A DNA stretch of 64,000 bases from Mycteria americana. Taxonomy: Eukaryota > Chordata > Aves > Ciconiiformes > Ciconiidae. Numbering within the stretch: position 1 is the first letter of the stretch; the number at the start of each line of letters is the position of its first letter. The stretch spans positions 32,531,683 through 32,595,682 of the forward strand of contig NC_134396.1 in the NCBI RefSeq assembly GCF_035582795.1, given 5' to 3'. The notes under the pieces are model-generated. The model did not search any database. It worked only from the letters and a program-made list of their open reading frames with translations, and had not been told where the DNA came from. A program made the translations under genes and the position numbers. Below are positions 12,508-26,921 of the stretch, piece after piece.

Positions 12508-15500
12508 ACATGCAATGAACAGACCTAAAACCTGGGGTGGGTTGCCAAATGCTGCATCCTTCAGGTAACCAACACATGTACGTGTAGGTAGGGTGGTCAC
12601 AGTACAGACAAATGCTGGCATCGTTTATGCAGGATGTACAGAATTGCTAGAAGTGGCTGCAAAGATGGCTGACCACTCTCGTGTGTTCACATCTGTCACT
12701 AATGCCTGTGCTTGACAACCTTGGTGACAAAATTTCACCAAGATGCTCAGGAGGGATTGTTTCCAAGTGGCTTATAACTGCCTGTTCCCTTGGGTCTGCT
12801 CCTAGTGTGTTGGCTGCTATAGAGCTGCCTGGATGACTGGCTTAAAAGCGTCCTTCCCATGAGCATGGCAATTCATGCCCTCTCACATGAAGAGCACTAG
12901 GAAACTCCTAAGTTTCCTAAGGAAACAGCTTTGGAACAACACAATGGTAGAAAGCAAAAGGTGGCCTGTAACAGCAAAATGGAATCCCTTGTGATCCAAT
13001 AATTAAGCCAAAATTGAAGATACTGATTTCCATGACATCTTTGTTTTAAAAAGTTTAGATTTGTTATCTGCATAGCCTCAGCAATTATAAAACACGAAAT
13101 TGGACAGTGCACACTTCTTACAGTGATTTTTTTCACGCTCTCTGAAGTCTCAGGCAGGTGCCTACTCATAGACTGGGTTCCCATATGCAGAGTTTTCAGA
13201 ACAATGCTTTTTTTTGTAAAATGTAAAATCCAACATAAATGTGGTTGCTGAGTAATCACAATATCTATGGGACTTTGCTTACCCTGCAGTAGGGTACATG
13301 TTGAAAGTGGTTTTTTGTTATGATGGGGTTTTTGGATAATAGATTTCCAGAGAAACTTTTAATACAGTTGGAATGTGTATTGCCCTTTGAAAGCAAAATC
13401 TAATTCTGCCCAAGAAGCCTATGACAAGTATTATGCAGAAAAGCATTAATGCCTTGACTTTGCACCCTTCTTCTGAAAACACAAATTTTGTTTGAATAAC
13501 TTGAGGATAACTGCACAAATTTAAAAAAAATACTTTGATATAAAGGGGAGGAATGAGTAATTCAATAATATTCAGTGGAATTCAAGCTGTAATGAAGGAC
13601 TGCTACAGGTAAGTATGATAGAAAGTTTTTAGCTGGTGTAACTTCATTGATTCCAACACATACCAGCAACCTGAATGTAGTTTCTTGTTATTTACACTGT
13701 GCAATATAAGCCTTTCCTTTTTTCCTACATCAGGATTACACCAGAAGTGCATCTTTTTCTTTTTTTTTTTTCTGTTTTTGGCATGTAAGTTCATATTTGG
13801 GTTTTGCTTCTACATATTTTGGAAAACCTTTTGTTCTCCAAGAAGTTGATTTTTATTTTTCTGCAGTCATTCATATTACTGTGTCAGTTTTGAAAAGGAC
13901 AGACTAATCTAGCCCTCATTTTAGCAAGCTATCCCAGCAAGCAGGCTGGCAGAAGATGCAAGCTGGGCTGTATCCCTTCCTTATATCCTCAGTCCTCTGT
14001 TCTCCCTGACCTCGATCCAGAGGATACCACACTTACAGCCTTCCTGAGAGCTGAAGAGATCAAACACTCGATGCCTAATCTATGGCACTCTGGTTTCCAA
14101 AGTCTCACAGCAGCTGTAAACCTACATTTCTGGAAGGCTTTTGTGCCAGGATACCCATGGTCGGAGCGGTCTGTGACAGCTTCACTTAGTCTAAGAAGAG
14201 TGATACACCACTCTAGTGAGACAGGACTGTCTGCACTAGCTTTGTAAATATATAGCATAATGCATGTATATAACAGGTTTAATGACAGTTCTCTACAGAG
14301 TTTTGCCCATTTCTGCTGAGACTTCAGCCAAATTGTCATCACTTTTCCCTTTTTCTTCTGTTTTCTCATGAATACAATTTTTCAAGTGACACACAATATT
14401 CATCTGAATTTATGGAGGTGCATAAAAGTCTCTTTTATAAGGGAAAAAAGTGATTATAAACTGTAGAAGACCCATTTCAGAAAGATAATTTAATTTACAA
14501 CTTTGTAAATTTTATCTTTCTCATTTACTTATGTGTGCACACAAATGGGTGTGCCCAAGAAGGGTTTGCCACTTAAAACTGGCAAAACCAGAGGCCAACT
14601 GTTCTTTTTTTTGTCTTTAAAAATCTCTGTGTGTTCTTAATAGTTATTGGAAACCATGGATTTCTAGTTTATATGTTTTTCAGTGCGAAGAGAAAGAATG
14701 TTGGCATGAGCACAGATGTATTATGTTCTCAATAATCAAGTATAAAAATAGTAAAACAGTTGCCTTTTCAGCATCCTGCACCCACTTGACTGCCTTTGAC
14801 TCCAAGCAGCCCTGTATGTTAACCATAATATGGCTTCTGTAAAATACTAATCCCTGGTGTGAGAGTTGCACAGTGAAACACAGCACCTAAACCTACCCAC
14901 TGTTACAACTTACTCTTGTATTTTTGAAATGTCACTATAAGATGAAAGTCGAATCTACACTACTCAGAACAAAAGTATATTCTCTGGTTTCGCATTACTA
15001 AGGGCAATAAACCATAGTATATATACTTTTTTTTTCTTTTCAGTAATAATTTTCTCCTATTATTTCCTTTTTTAGGAAATTACAATAGCAGGGAATGCAA
15101 AACACAACTGCCCTATAGCTACATATGTATTCCTCCAGATCTGTCTTTGCTTGCTTCTAAATCCTAGTAGCAGTTGGTTTGTACTTCCCATGGGGAGAAC
15201 TGTTTAATAGTAACCAGAATATTCCTTCCATTACTTTTGATTTTTAAATTACAGTTCACATTCTCCTTTTTTCTTTGCTTTGTCAAACAGCTAGACTTAG
15301 GCAGAGATTAAAATAGAATATCCATAAGTGTACTCAACAGCTTCTCCTAAAATTTTGCCAACGAGGTACATTTGTACATAAATAAATTCTCTGGCCCATG
15401 TGGACTCAGATACACAGACATGTCCGCAGAAAGAATATTCCCATAATTGGAGAAATACACGGTCGACAGCATGTTCATCTTATAATTTATTGCAGCCATA

Positions 15501-15894
15501 CCTGTTTGCCAATGCTTATGTTAATGTCTTTGGATGCCCGAAGTCACTTAGTGATTGCAAAGATACAGGTGCTCATATCCTTAGGGCCCAGAAGTGAGGC
15601 TGTTTATCATTTGGCTAGGTCACTGAATGCATCTTGAAAGCTAATGTTTGTGTCCCTCTCATACAGCACATACCTCCCTCCCTGCAAGAAAACCCCCCTT
15701 TGTTGTTAATGAGGTTAAGACGTGAGGATTTTTAAAGGTATTTTTCCCTATGTGAAGTGGATGTGTCAAAAAATTCCTCAGGAAAAAAAAAAAAAAATTA
15801 AAAGAAAACTTTGTTACAAAGTCTTGTGTCGGCCAAGTCTGTAATTAAACTTGGTTTTGTGCTCAGTCTGAAACAAGGTGTTGTAGGGTCCCCC
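12508..15894. other. Intergenic between LTR and CpG island, nothing recognised
   Basis: Short open frames only. T-run at 13759-13771 and A-run at 15783-15796. No repeat family recognised. Confidence 0.55.
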
Positions 15895-16305
15895 TTTCCC
15901 GTCTTCCCTCCCCAGCTCCTTCTCCCCTGGGCCCAAGCCCGGTCTGTGTCCCGGCACCCCGCGCTCCCGCCATCCCTCCCCTCGCTCTCCTGAAGATGTC
16001 CGGGGTGGTTAGGATTCGTCAGGTCACACCTCGGCCTGTCAGGACACGACGCCTCCTTTGCCCTGCTTCAGCCCATCGCTTCATTTCATCTGCACAGAGC
16101 CTGGCGACGAGCTGCCCTCGTTAGACGCAAATAACCGCAGCCGGCCAAAACGACCCGGCTATTTCCTTCCCGCTTACCTGTCACATCCCCTCGGCTTTTG
16201 TTAAACCAGCCAGCACTTTTATTAACCCCAATATGGACCACGGTAGAGAGGCAAGCATGTAAATGCACGCATGTGCGCACGCGTGTGCAGGCACACGCAG
16301 GCATG
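15895..16305. promoter_or_regulatory. CpG island, candidate promoter of an unannotated transcript
   Basis: Roughly 30 CpG dinucleotides occur in about 410 bases, in a window where CpG is otherwise sparse. This is what a vertebrate CpG-island promoter looks like. On the minus strand a consensus splice donor CAG/GTAAGC falls at 16178/16177, just past the densest part, which would suit a minus-strand first exon. No protein was recognised on either strand; the overlapping open frames reflect low stop-codon density in GC-rich DNA. It could be a noncoding RNA promoter or a distal ALDH1A1 promoter. Confidence 0.6.
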
Positions 16306-16359
16306 GAGTCCACAAGAGCTTCTGGTTTTGGGCTGAGGGTGGCAGAGGACAGGCTACAC

Positions 16360-16720
16360 CCCCAGCCCTTGCGTCTCCCGCCATCCTCCTTTCTCCCCTT
16401 CCTCTCTCCACCGCACACTGCCTGCAGAAACTCCTCCTCACCCAGCCCTGCTCTGTTTTCAGAGACTCCTCCTCACCCACCTCTCTGCATGTTGCCTTCC
16501 CCGTATTTCCCTCATTTCCCCAACATGAAGGTTTGACTGCTTCCCCCCTTCCCCTCCCTTGGTCTGACACCATGTTTTCTTCACTGTACTTCTTTCCTTC
16601 AGCCTGACTCGCAACGAGTCCCCCCAGCCTTCCCTCCTCCCTGTCATCACCAGCTCTCCCCTTCCACCTCCACTTCTCCTATTGCTTCCCTAGCTTTTAC
16701 CACCCCTCATTCCTCCTGCC
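16360..16720. repeat. Pyrimidine-rich tract beside the CpG island
   Basis: The plus strand is strongly biased to C and T over about 360 bases. It includes a near-exact direct repeat of ACTCCTCCTCACCCA (after CAGAA at 16424 and CAGAG at 16460), 36 bases apart. No coding sense recognised. Confidence 0.7.
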
Positions 16721-18885
16721 CAGCTTGAATCTGAAGCGGGGATATGTGTTGAAAAGGTGAGGTCTCACTTCTGGCAAGCCCTACATCCTCAGCTACAACC
16801 ACAGCAAACACGTTCCCATCGTCCCCTCCACCTCCCGTCGCCATCTCTGCACGTGGAGAGAGGAGATCCCAGGCACAGGAATGGGGGATTGTTGGCCAGA
16901 GTCTTCTCGTGGGGCTGGGGCAAACTGTAAACGTGACATTATGCAGTATGTGCACACCTGAAACTCATCTCTTATTTCATACATGCTCTACATTAAAGTT
17001 GGTTACTGCCATTTTATCATAGGTTGCGCTATCAAGCCCAACAACTAACTCACCTACTGGTGACAGCAGTGTGAGAGCAGAATTCAGGACAGCACTGAAT
17101 GTATTTAAGATCGCTAGAAATTCAGATTTGTGTTTTTACATAGGAAATCTTCCAGAGAAGGCCTATCAAAAATGTAATATATTCTATATAAAGATGTCTA
17201 CACACAAAATAATTTATAACAGTAAAAGTGAAGAGTGAAAACCTCTTGTGCATGAACATAAAATCTAGAAATTACTCTTTCCATAGCTGAGAAAATAACA
17301 CATTGTTTTTACACCGCGCTCATTCAGTTCTACTTTCCTCTTTGTGCATATGTGCCTATTTCTAACTCCTAGCATAAGGAAAACTACATTTACATTTGTT
17401 TGGTACAGTACAACAAAACCTGACATTTCCCTGGCATTTTTTGTGAGGCTTAGAAAGAACAGACCACTTTCTTCCATGAGTAGTTTACATGGTATTTTCT
17501 TGGCAAAAATAACTACATCAATAAATTGTGGGTACATGCCAGAGAAAGCTGTTGATAGCAGAGCAATAGCTGGATTTTGGAATCTGAGCTGTTCTCCAGT
17601 GGGTGCTGAAGTATTTCCTATCAAGAAACAAGGATCTGACTTCAGTACAATGTTGCATTGCTTATATTTCTTTGGTGTTTTTGCAAGGCATCTTTGCCTT
17701 TTCTTGGAAACGAAGGGCAAATCTGTTCTCAGGCCGTTCTTCTCCCCTACTTTTCAGCCTAACTGTATCTGCACCTCCTCCCCCTCCCTCCTTTTTCTTT
17801 TAGTTTCTCCATCCCCTTTAAGTTGTAATTCAATCTCTTCCAACTCATGATCTCTTTTCTCTTTTTGGCACTCCCTCCACCCTCTCTCTCTCATTAGTTT
17901 AACTTGAGTTAATTAGGAATAGTAGGCAGCCCTCAATCTGTTATGTGTTAAAATAGAACAATCCAAAACAGAGAGGCACAGACACAACTATGTGATTTCA
18001 TTGTCTAAGGGAGACAGAAAACCAGTGGGGATTCTCTTATCTAGACTAACATCTTCCCAATGGTTAATCTAACTGGCTTTAAAATGTTCCGCAAATGCAG
18101 ATCCAGGATAACAATCTTTCCGTGTTTCCTTTTCTTTTTCTTTTTTTTTTTTTCATTTCATCATTGGCAAGAATGAGTGAATTGGATTGACATGGAGGTG
18201 ATAGAGGAAAAGAAATAGTCTACACGTCAAAACGACAATGTATATTACATGGTTAACAGAATGAGTGGTACGTACAATGGCTGCGGGTATTTTCATCTGC
18301 TGTGTTGTACAATAAGCTCCTTTTTTCCCCAAGTGTATCATCAAGATCACTCCCAAATCAATGCAGATTAAGTGTTTGCTTGAAGGATCTCTTTCTATGA
18401 GTAATATCACTTGATAAATGTGGAACTGAAGTAAGAATCTAAGTATTCACTTGTTGCTATTACTGAATTGTGTATATATAGAGGTCATGCCTGGTACTCT
18501 GACTGTAGTGCTGATCACAGACCTTAGGGCAGAGTGTGCTGTGGAAGTGAAATATAACAGATCTAAGAAATCAAGCCCTGATTGTAAAGGTAAGGCCTTG
18601 CATTTTTGATTGACTACATGTGGTACTGTTTGGATGAAATGCATGCTCAGGAAAGACAGGTACAACTGTGCAACTAATACAAAAATGCATGCCTGTATAA
18701 AACATATATATCTGTGTGTGCTTGTATGTTTATATATGTATATGTAAATACGTAAACACATAAAGTTTAAGCTTTCAAAGAGAGTTGTGTAAGATTCATG
18801 AACTATCAACAGCCAAATTTATGGCAATGATTACATTAAATTGCTAATTTTGTACGTATGTGCCTGCATGCATATGAAGATGTGT

Positions 18886-18940
18886 GGCAGTAATTAGTGT
18901 AATAATTTATCCATTAATTAGCAATGCTAATGCAAATATG
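18886..18940. promoter_or_regulatory. Cluster of homeodomain TAATTA sites and an octamer
   Basis: TAATTA at 18891-18896, ATTAATTAG at 18913-18921 and an exact ATGCAAAT octamer at 18930-18937 fall within 50 bases. Such clustering is typical of developmental enhancers, but the DNA is AT-rich and chance is a real alternative. Confidence 0.3.
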
Positions 18941-21900
18941 CTTTGAAATTAAAAGAATTCCAGTAGTCTTTTGAAATCTGATATCCAGGAAACAAAATGA
19001 AAAATCTATTTGAAAAAAGGGAAGAAAGAGAGGCATTGAAAGCACTGCAATCAAAATGTCATTATATATGTTCAAAAAAACTAATTTTATTTCTGCCAAA
19101 AACATCTCTTTACAACAGAGAAAACATCAGACTAATGCGGCACAAAAGGAATGTGTAATGAAAGACAAAGCTTGACTATCAGAACATATAAGAATGTTAA
19201 AGCACTGGAGAAGATAATATCCCCTCAAAAAGACATCCTTGGGAGTTTCTTTTGGGGGTGTGTGAGGGAATTTCTAGCTGGACAGAATCAACATGAGACC
19301 AAATAAGGAGATGTTGCACTAAGTTTAGGGGTTTTTTACAGTTTACAGTCAATATATTAATTATTTATTTCCCCAAATATTGGTACAATTATGTTCAAAC
19401 TGTATTAGATCCAGTGAGGAAAGATTTGGCCTTTATAATGATCCTCTGTTTGATCTTTGCTTTATATAGTAATGCAAAAATGCAGTGATGAGTATTGGTC
19501 TATTTTACACCACAAATGAAAATTACTTTTATTTTTGCATGGAATGAAAAGATCTTACAGTGACACCTCTGTTTTAATATTGATAATTAAGACTGTTTAA
19601 TTGATGCAATCTTTTTCTTGCTATAAATATTATAGATCACAATGTGAAAGCTGCATAAGAAAAAGGTATAAACATGTGATTTAATAAAAATCCAGGGCAT
19701 TCATAATTTTATGTAGTTTTGACGTCTGAGTTTATATCAATTCCAGCTCTACACGGATGCTAAAGCATCTTCAGGAAGCCATAAAACATATCTGAACTCA
19801 CACATAAAACCATTGTTTAGTCAGAAAGTAAAATAGTAGGGAAAAATAGTAAAACTAAGTGAATCTAATGTCTGTCGAACACATATCTAGAAAGTGCATA
19901 GCTTTAGAAAAGCAGAAAATAATTGCCATTCTAGCACACATATAATAAACATACTGGTGATTTTACAAGAGTAAACATATTTATCCCCGCACATGCAGCA
20001 GATTAGAACCATAATTTCTGTCATTCCTCATTGCTTTCCCCACATAAGACTGATGTGCAAGCCCCTGAAAATGCTCCGTGCCTACAACAGCACACTTTTC
20101 AGTGCAATGCACGCAAAACCCCTGTCTTCCATCAGCATATATACTGGCGTGGCAAGAGTAGGAGAAAGATAGTGCTGTGGTCTGAGAAGAACCACTTTAG
20201 TACGTATTAAACTAGGACAAGTATTTGTAATGAGCTGAGTGGAATGACCCTAGAAGATTGTTATGTAACACAAAAAGGAATCCACAGTCCTGAGTATTTT
20301 TGATTCTCTGCTATCTATGAAATTTAGTCCAGACGGAGTTTCCACAGCAAGCTCCGTTTCAGCCATACTGAGTATGAGACTTAGTCAAAGCTGCAGAATG
20401 CAGGATCAGATAATAAACAGCTACAGAACCAAGAGCAAAGGAACTTTTAAAATGCACAGGTAATGCAGGGGTGGCTGTGTCCTGTGGGAGTTAGCTATTC
20501 GTACATGTGCTTACCTAACCTGAAATATTACAAAAGTATAAAGCCAATAGTTTTAGAAATTATCCTTTAAGAAACACTGCTTCAAGTGGATTAATAACTT
20601 TGGTACCAAAACCTGCTGTAAATCGCTCTGATCACAGTTTATCATGTGTTATCAATGTTTATGTTTGTATTGGAGTTGATTTTGCCTTATTCTTGAGACA
20701 TATAGAGATAGATTCAGAAAGATAAATATACATATAGGATGAAACAATGGTATTTTCGCACTTGAAACAACGGTATTTTTGGATTTGATATAATGCTAAA
20801 ATTCACCTCAGAACTAAAACTCAGAAAATAAGAAACTAAGAAATATTTACAAGTGCATTGCTTATATGTTTAGACAGATTGCTAAAAAATACATGAAAAC
20901 TAATACTGCTACCTAGACAAGGAAATCCGGGAAAACAGAAAAGAGGTACTGAAAGCGTAAAGGCAATAAAGCTCACAACATTCAAGCTGTAGCAGTACAA
21001 TTCATGATCTCAAATAATTTGTTTAGGCTAAATATAGAAGAATATTAACTACAATCAGAGTCATCTTACATGCTATCTCAGGAACATGCAGAATATTAAT
21101 CAGATTGTTAATTTCCTCAGAAGCCAGAAGTTCAGCAGAAAATGTTGATGGTTAATAAGCTTTAATTTTTTAATAGGGACACTGGAAGAGGATTTAGATA
21201 GTCAGGACCACTTGCTGTATACAGAAATATGCTACAATTTTGGGGTATGCTCCTACAGTATATTCCATACTGCTTACTATTTCCTTTGGCAAGAAATTCA
21301 GAGATTAATTAGATCTGTACCTTTAAAGGCATTTGCATTGTTGGACTGATGCAAAAAAAGTATGCTATATTGGACAATGAGGCCCTATATAAATGTTATA
21401 AATCCCACATTTTCTCATAAAACATTAACTCCACACTTTTAAATAAGGAAAAGTTTTCTTGGGATTTAGATTTGAACAGACTATTTTCAGTATCTGGGTT
21501 GGCAGATACCAGAGTTGGGTATATGCATGTCCTCCTCCATCTTCACAAATGAAATGGAAAACATTGAGAAAGGACTGCAAGGTCCCAGCAGACATGGGAA
21601 CCACCCACACCTTTAGGTGAGGAAGCTGCGCTCGACAACAACATTATGCACAGACCCTGCCACTGTAAATAACTTACTCTCACTGACGCATAGCATGGTC
21701 CTGTCTTCTGAAAGATGTTTTGTTTCCATAAAGCAAACCCTTATTTCAAGGAATAATGTGGCTGACATATCTCTAGTTTTAAACCGAATGCAATACAATG
21801 TGATTATTCTGACTGTTAAATGAATTTTGCTTGCTGTTGGAACATGGGGGTTTTGAGTTTTGTTTTGTTTTTTTTTTCTTCTTCTATCTTTTGACTGAAA

Positions 21901-24900
21901 AAAATAGAAGTATCTAGGTAAGAATTCTCATTAAGATTTTGGATGGTGTCTGTGTCTCAGATGACAGTATTTTCTTTTTTCATCTTCACACAGCAGCAAA
22001 AGATCTATAAAGAAAATATTTTCATCTTTAATCCAGAGATATTTGAGTGCTTTTATATTTTAAACACGGAGAGAGATATCTGAAATTATTAGGGCAAAAA
22101 GCAGACAGATTCTTACTGTAATGGAGTCACCCACCCAAAATATCCTTTCCTTTTTTGAACCCTGACCATCCTTTTTCACAAACACTCCCTTTTTAATCCA
22201 CTGCATGGCATTACATAGAGTCCCTGCTTCTGCAAATGCTCACCATCAGGCAAAGCACTTTCTACCATGAATATTCATGCTAAATTTTCCATATTGGCTG
22301 TCCAGCTACAGGCACAAACCTATTTGACAAAATGTCTTTACATAATACTCAGGTTAGTATCTTTTCTTGATTGTTAGCATATTGCTTAAGCCTCAATTTG
22401 AGTAAATGAATTTAATTTGTCTTGTTTTCTAACTTCTATTAGCATTAATAATTATCCCCAAACTAGTAAAGAATGTTTAGAGCCCTAAGACGTACTATCT
22501 TTTTAGATCAAAGCAAGCAGCTTTTCTTATGTTGTGGTCGGGTCTGGAGGAAAATGAAGAAGAACTCAGAGAAGTTTTATTTTGAGATATTTGTGAAGTT
22601 ATGACATTCTCATGTGTTTGGAATTTCAAAACTTTTTCCAAAACAAATTGCCATGACTTATTTTAAGAAATATTCTTTGTGATCTTTGTATAAACTGAAC
22701 AATGAAATGTTGTACAAAAATACATATCCTTAACAATATGTCGTCAGTGTGTATTATTTAACGAACTCTACACTTCAGTTCATGACAAAGTTAGGGATTG
22801 GATAGCACACAAAGGGAATGGATTTGAAATGCCTTATCAAAACTCCATACTTCTAAGTTCGCTCTTGCAGTTTCCACAGAGGTAGCATGGCCAGATAGCT
22901 GTTCCTCTACCCTCATTAAAAAACCCACACAAAGATTAGTAGATTTGTTGTTGACTAGCATTTAAATGCATTATTTGTACAGCTGTAGCTACACTAAAAC
23001 CAGACAAGACACCATAGTCCAATCTGATAAAATTTTCATATTATTTTGTTTTATATGCTGTCACAAAGAGAAAAAATAGGAAAATAAATCATGAGATTAA
23101 TATTGCCAAAACAACTCGTGCACTTTGTCTTTCAGAGCTTCTTACATTGATTGTTCTTCCATCCAAAAACTGCTATGATTACATATTTTTAATTGTATTA
23201 GGTGAACTGAAATGCAATTCTCCAAACACTGAACATTTCTGAACTGTGAGTACATAATGTATTGATAAATTTACTTACATACTAAGTGACATCTTAATAG
23301 TCCCCTTTGACTTAATAGGAATGTGCATGACTTTTCTAGATAGATGAACCTGCTCTCATCTTACAATTACTCTTCCTCTTCATTGCAAATTGCAGCACTT
23401 GAATCTTACGTAATTTCTCCTCAGAGAACAGATATTCTATAGTTTTTCTAGGAACAAACCTGAGTAGAAACACACTTTTCTCCACTTTTTGCAGAAATAT
23501 GACAGTGTTCTCTTCCACTATTAAATAAGTGTCCTTGGCAATGCAGGACACTTTACAAACAAATGAATGAACAGATAGGTTTCTGTTTGTAACAACATAT
23601 AATTCTGGGAAGATATTAAACAGGTATTGCACAGGTATTACACAAATATTACAAGTATCTTCTTTTTTTTTCCATTTGATTTCTGACAAGAAATCAGCTA
23701 CATGGATTTTGCTGGCAAACTGAAGGCTGAAAGAGCTGGTATTCATGAAACATTGAAAAAGGGAAGCAAGTCTTGTGAAAAACACACTACAAAGTGTAAG
23801 GATTCACAGATGGTATACTCCATCCTGAAATTGCAGTTGCATCAGTGCCTAGAGTTACTTGTGACAGAAGAACAAAATGGAACATATTCTAGTCTACAGC
23901 ATATTCTAGCTGCTAGATTTGCCACTTACACTTGTAGTGTAGTGATTTAAAACACGGCAGACGAAAAGCAGATTTATTAAAGGGCCATGAAAGAGAAAGT
24001 GAGAAGTTTCAATGTTAGAAAGAAGATCAAGAGCCCCCGTATGGCCCCAGCCACTGTGATTAACTCATTAGAGTAAAATGGAAGAAAAATGGTTTTACAA
24101 ATGCATTTGCTGCAGTTTGAGCCCCAGGTCCCAGCAACTGACAAATTTTACAGTGGCTTTGGGAATATTTCTCTTCAAAAGGCACATCACAGAGGTATGG
24201 GCGCTTCTGCACTGAAAGAGAACGTGAATTGTCTGCTTGTGCTCTCGCTGAGGTGGTGAAAGGAGGATTTGGCCATCACTAACCTATTATGGGAAAATAC
24301 TTGGAGTGCAAGCTAAGAAACCAAAATTTCCTGTTGAAGTCTTTTCTAACAATTTTTTATTACATTTTCTCAGCTTATTTAAATAGTTTGATATATACAA
24401 TTCTCTTTGATTCTAACACATATCTTAGCCCACAGTAGCTAAGTCTTTATCTCATCAAACCTTTCTTTATCTTCATTAATGTTCTAAGTTTTAGCTTGTA
24501 TGTAGTTTCATAATCTCCCCTTTCTCTGGTGCTTCTGCCTTCAATCTATGTCCTTTTTTACCTGCTGGTTTGATAAAAATTTTCATACTTACCTGTTCTG
24601 AATTAAAGCAAAATTCAAGGTGAAGCTTTGAGATAACGTCACAATTTTACTTAGTTTTAAGCTGAAATTGTAAATCTTTCTTGGCAATGATGGGAAAGGA
24701 GTAGCTTTATGCAAACCTTATCCTGAGCAAAACAACTGTGAATTTATGTTGGTTGTGAAAGACTAAATACTGTCTCCCACGGCCTGCAAAACTTCTGTGT
24801 CAGTGGCGTTTGGCAAGCTAACTAAACAAGAAAGAGTAGCAGTATTTTAATTTTTCGAGCCGAATTTATAACTTTAGCTATGTGCAACTTGTTTTGCAGG

Positions 24901-26905
24901 GAAAAATTGTAAGGAATAAATAATAACTCTACCTTCAACCACTGTCTCCTGCCTTTGACTCATTTTCGCCTCTCTGCTTTCTCCAGAATTTGTTGATCAC
25001 CCAGGTAAATTTCAGTTTATTACTATCATTTTCACCACCCTAGAATACAACTTTGGGTTATCATCCAGGTAATGTATAATTCGTATAATTTTTTGAGTGC
25101 TTAGTATAAGCATAATTATTGCCCATAAAACTTAACATTATCACTACCAAAGCAATATATCAGAGTATGTGTATTTGACAAGCCTCAGCAGGATGTTGAA
25201 AAATGCACTAAAATGTTATAAACTTGTACTGATTTTTCTTGGGAATAAGAAACCTTGATATTCTGAGCTGTCGTATTCTTCCTTACAGAAAGTGACAGAA
25301 CCAAGAAGTTTTTTGAATTATTCTGCTACCTAGTAAATGGTGCAGTCAAACCAAAATAGATCTCATTTTATTTTAAAACTTTAAAAAGATATTAAACTCC
25401 TCAGAGATTTGCTTTAAAGGTCTGAATTTGTTTCTTTTCTTGGGACACTGGCAGCAGCAGCCAGATGTTGTTACACACAAAATGGTGTAAAAAAGAGTTT
25501 TATTTACATTCTGAATTATGTAGATTACCAGTGGCCTGCATCCACTGATGATCAGAGCAAGCTTTGGAGCATTAGCCTAAAGTTAAATGAAATCAAAGAA
25601 GATGAAAAGCAGCGTGAGACTGAAAGGTACTTTTCACTGTTTAATGTGTTTATGGAAAGAAAAGCAGGATACACGCCACATCTCTCCAACAACAACAACA
25701 AAAAATAGAGTGAGAAATAGTTTTGTTCCTCCTGTTTTCTTAGAAATTGTGTAACAATCTGAAAATATTTGCAGCCATTTTTTTTCTCAGAATTACAATA
25801 AATTAGTTAAGTACTGATACATTTTATTGGACTACACTGTTCCCAGGTCAAACATTCTCACTCCTTAGATAATAGAATTTTTTTTCTTTTTCTAATTTTC
25901 TTCTTAGAAGGGACGTGAAACATAGTTATTGAGTCAGCTCCAAAAAGTGGATCTAGTTCTGTCAGTATCTGCAATAATCTACATATATATACAAATGCAC
26001 GCACATGTAACACATCCACAAAACATATTGCTAATTTTAGATGAAAAGTGAATAATGTCACACACCACATGCAGGGATGTGGTTTTCACTGTAAGCTTGG
26101 CTCTTTCCAAGATTTACTGTTACTGCGTTTACATTTGTAAATCTGCTGGCTAACATGTTTCTCTAACAAAGCAGGAAATTAGTTCCTAGCGTGTATGTTA
26201 TTTATCTGATTTCTTGCACTAGGACTTTATCATCCTTTTTTGATCCTGAGTTCAAGGGATCTTACAGAAATGACTAATACACTTCAAATTGGTCACAACA
26301 CATATTCCTTTTTAAATGCAATTATTTAATTAAATGGTACACAGGACTTAAAACTACTCCTTCACAAGACAATGGGAAAGCTCTTGACAGTATTCAGTGG
26401 AAGCTAGACTAATCACATCATCTTTTTAAAAATCATAGTCAAGTGTTTTAGCTGTTAATTCTCACTTACCAGTGATGCTAATGAGTAGCATATGTACACT
26501 AGTACAATACTTCTATCAACAAACACATGAGAATTGGATTATAACCATGACAAAGTAGAGAAAAATGGGAATTACAAATGACAAGCTATGTGGTCAACTC
26601 ACTACATTTAAACTTGAAATCAAGATATAAGCTACAGGACAGGGGATAATGTCAGTCTTGCTAATTACCTTAAAAGGAGAGTAGATTCTACCAGCAGGAA
26701 AACAGAAACTCTTCGTAATGTGCTGCAAAAATTTTATTCTATATTGGGATTTGGATTCTGAGTCTTAGTCCCCCAGAGCACATGTACGCACAGATCTACA
26801 ATCAGGCTAAAGTCCACTTTTCATTAGAAACACCAGTCTCTGACAGCATCCACAGAAACCTCCCTGAAATCTGCAAACAAAGAGAGGTCTTGCTTCATGT
26901 TAGTT

Positions 26906-26921
26906 GTTTGTTTGTTTGTTT
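26906..26921. repeat. Short TTTG microsatellite
   Basis: About four TTTG units in tandem. Confidence 0.85.

Noticed and set aside
16086..16984. Several overlapping open frames of 60-130 codons on both strands
   Set aside because: They overlap each other in many frames in GC- or pyrimidine-rich DNA where stops are rare, have low-complexity Pro/Ser or Arg/Gly content, and match no family.
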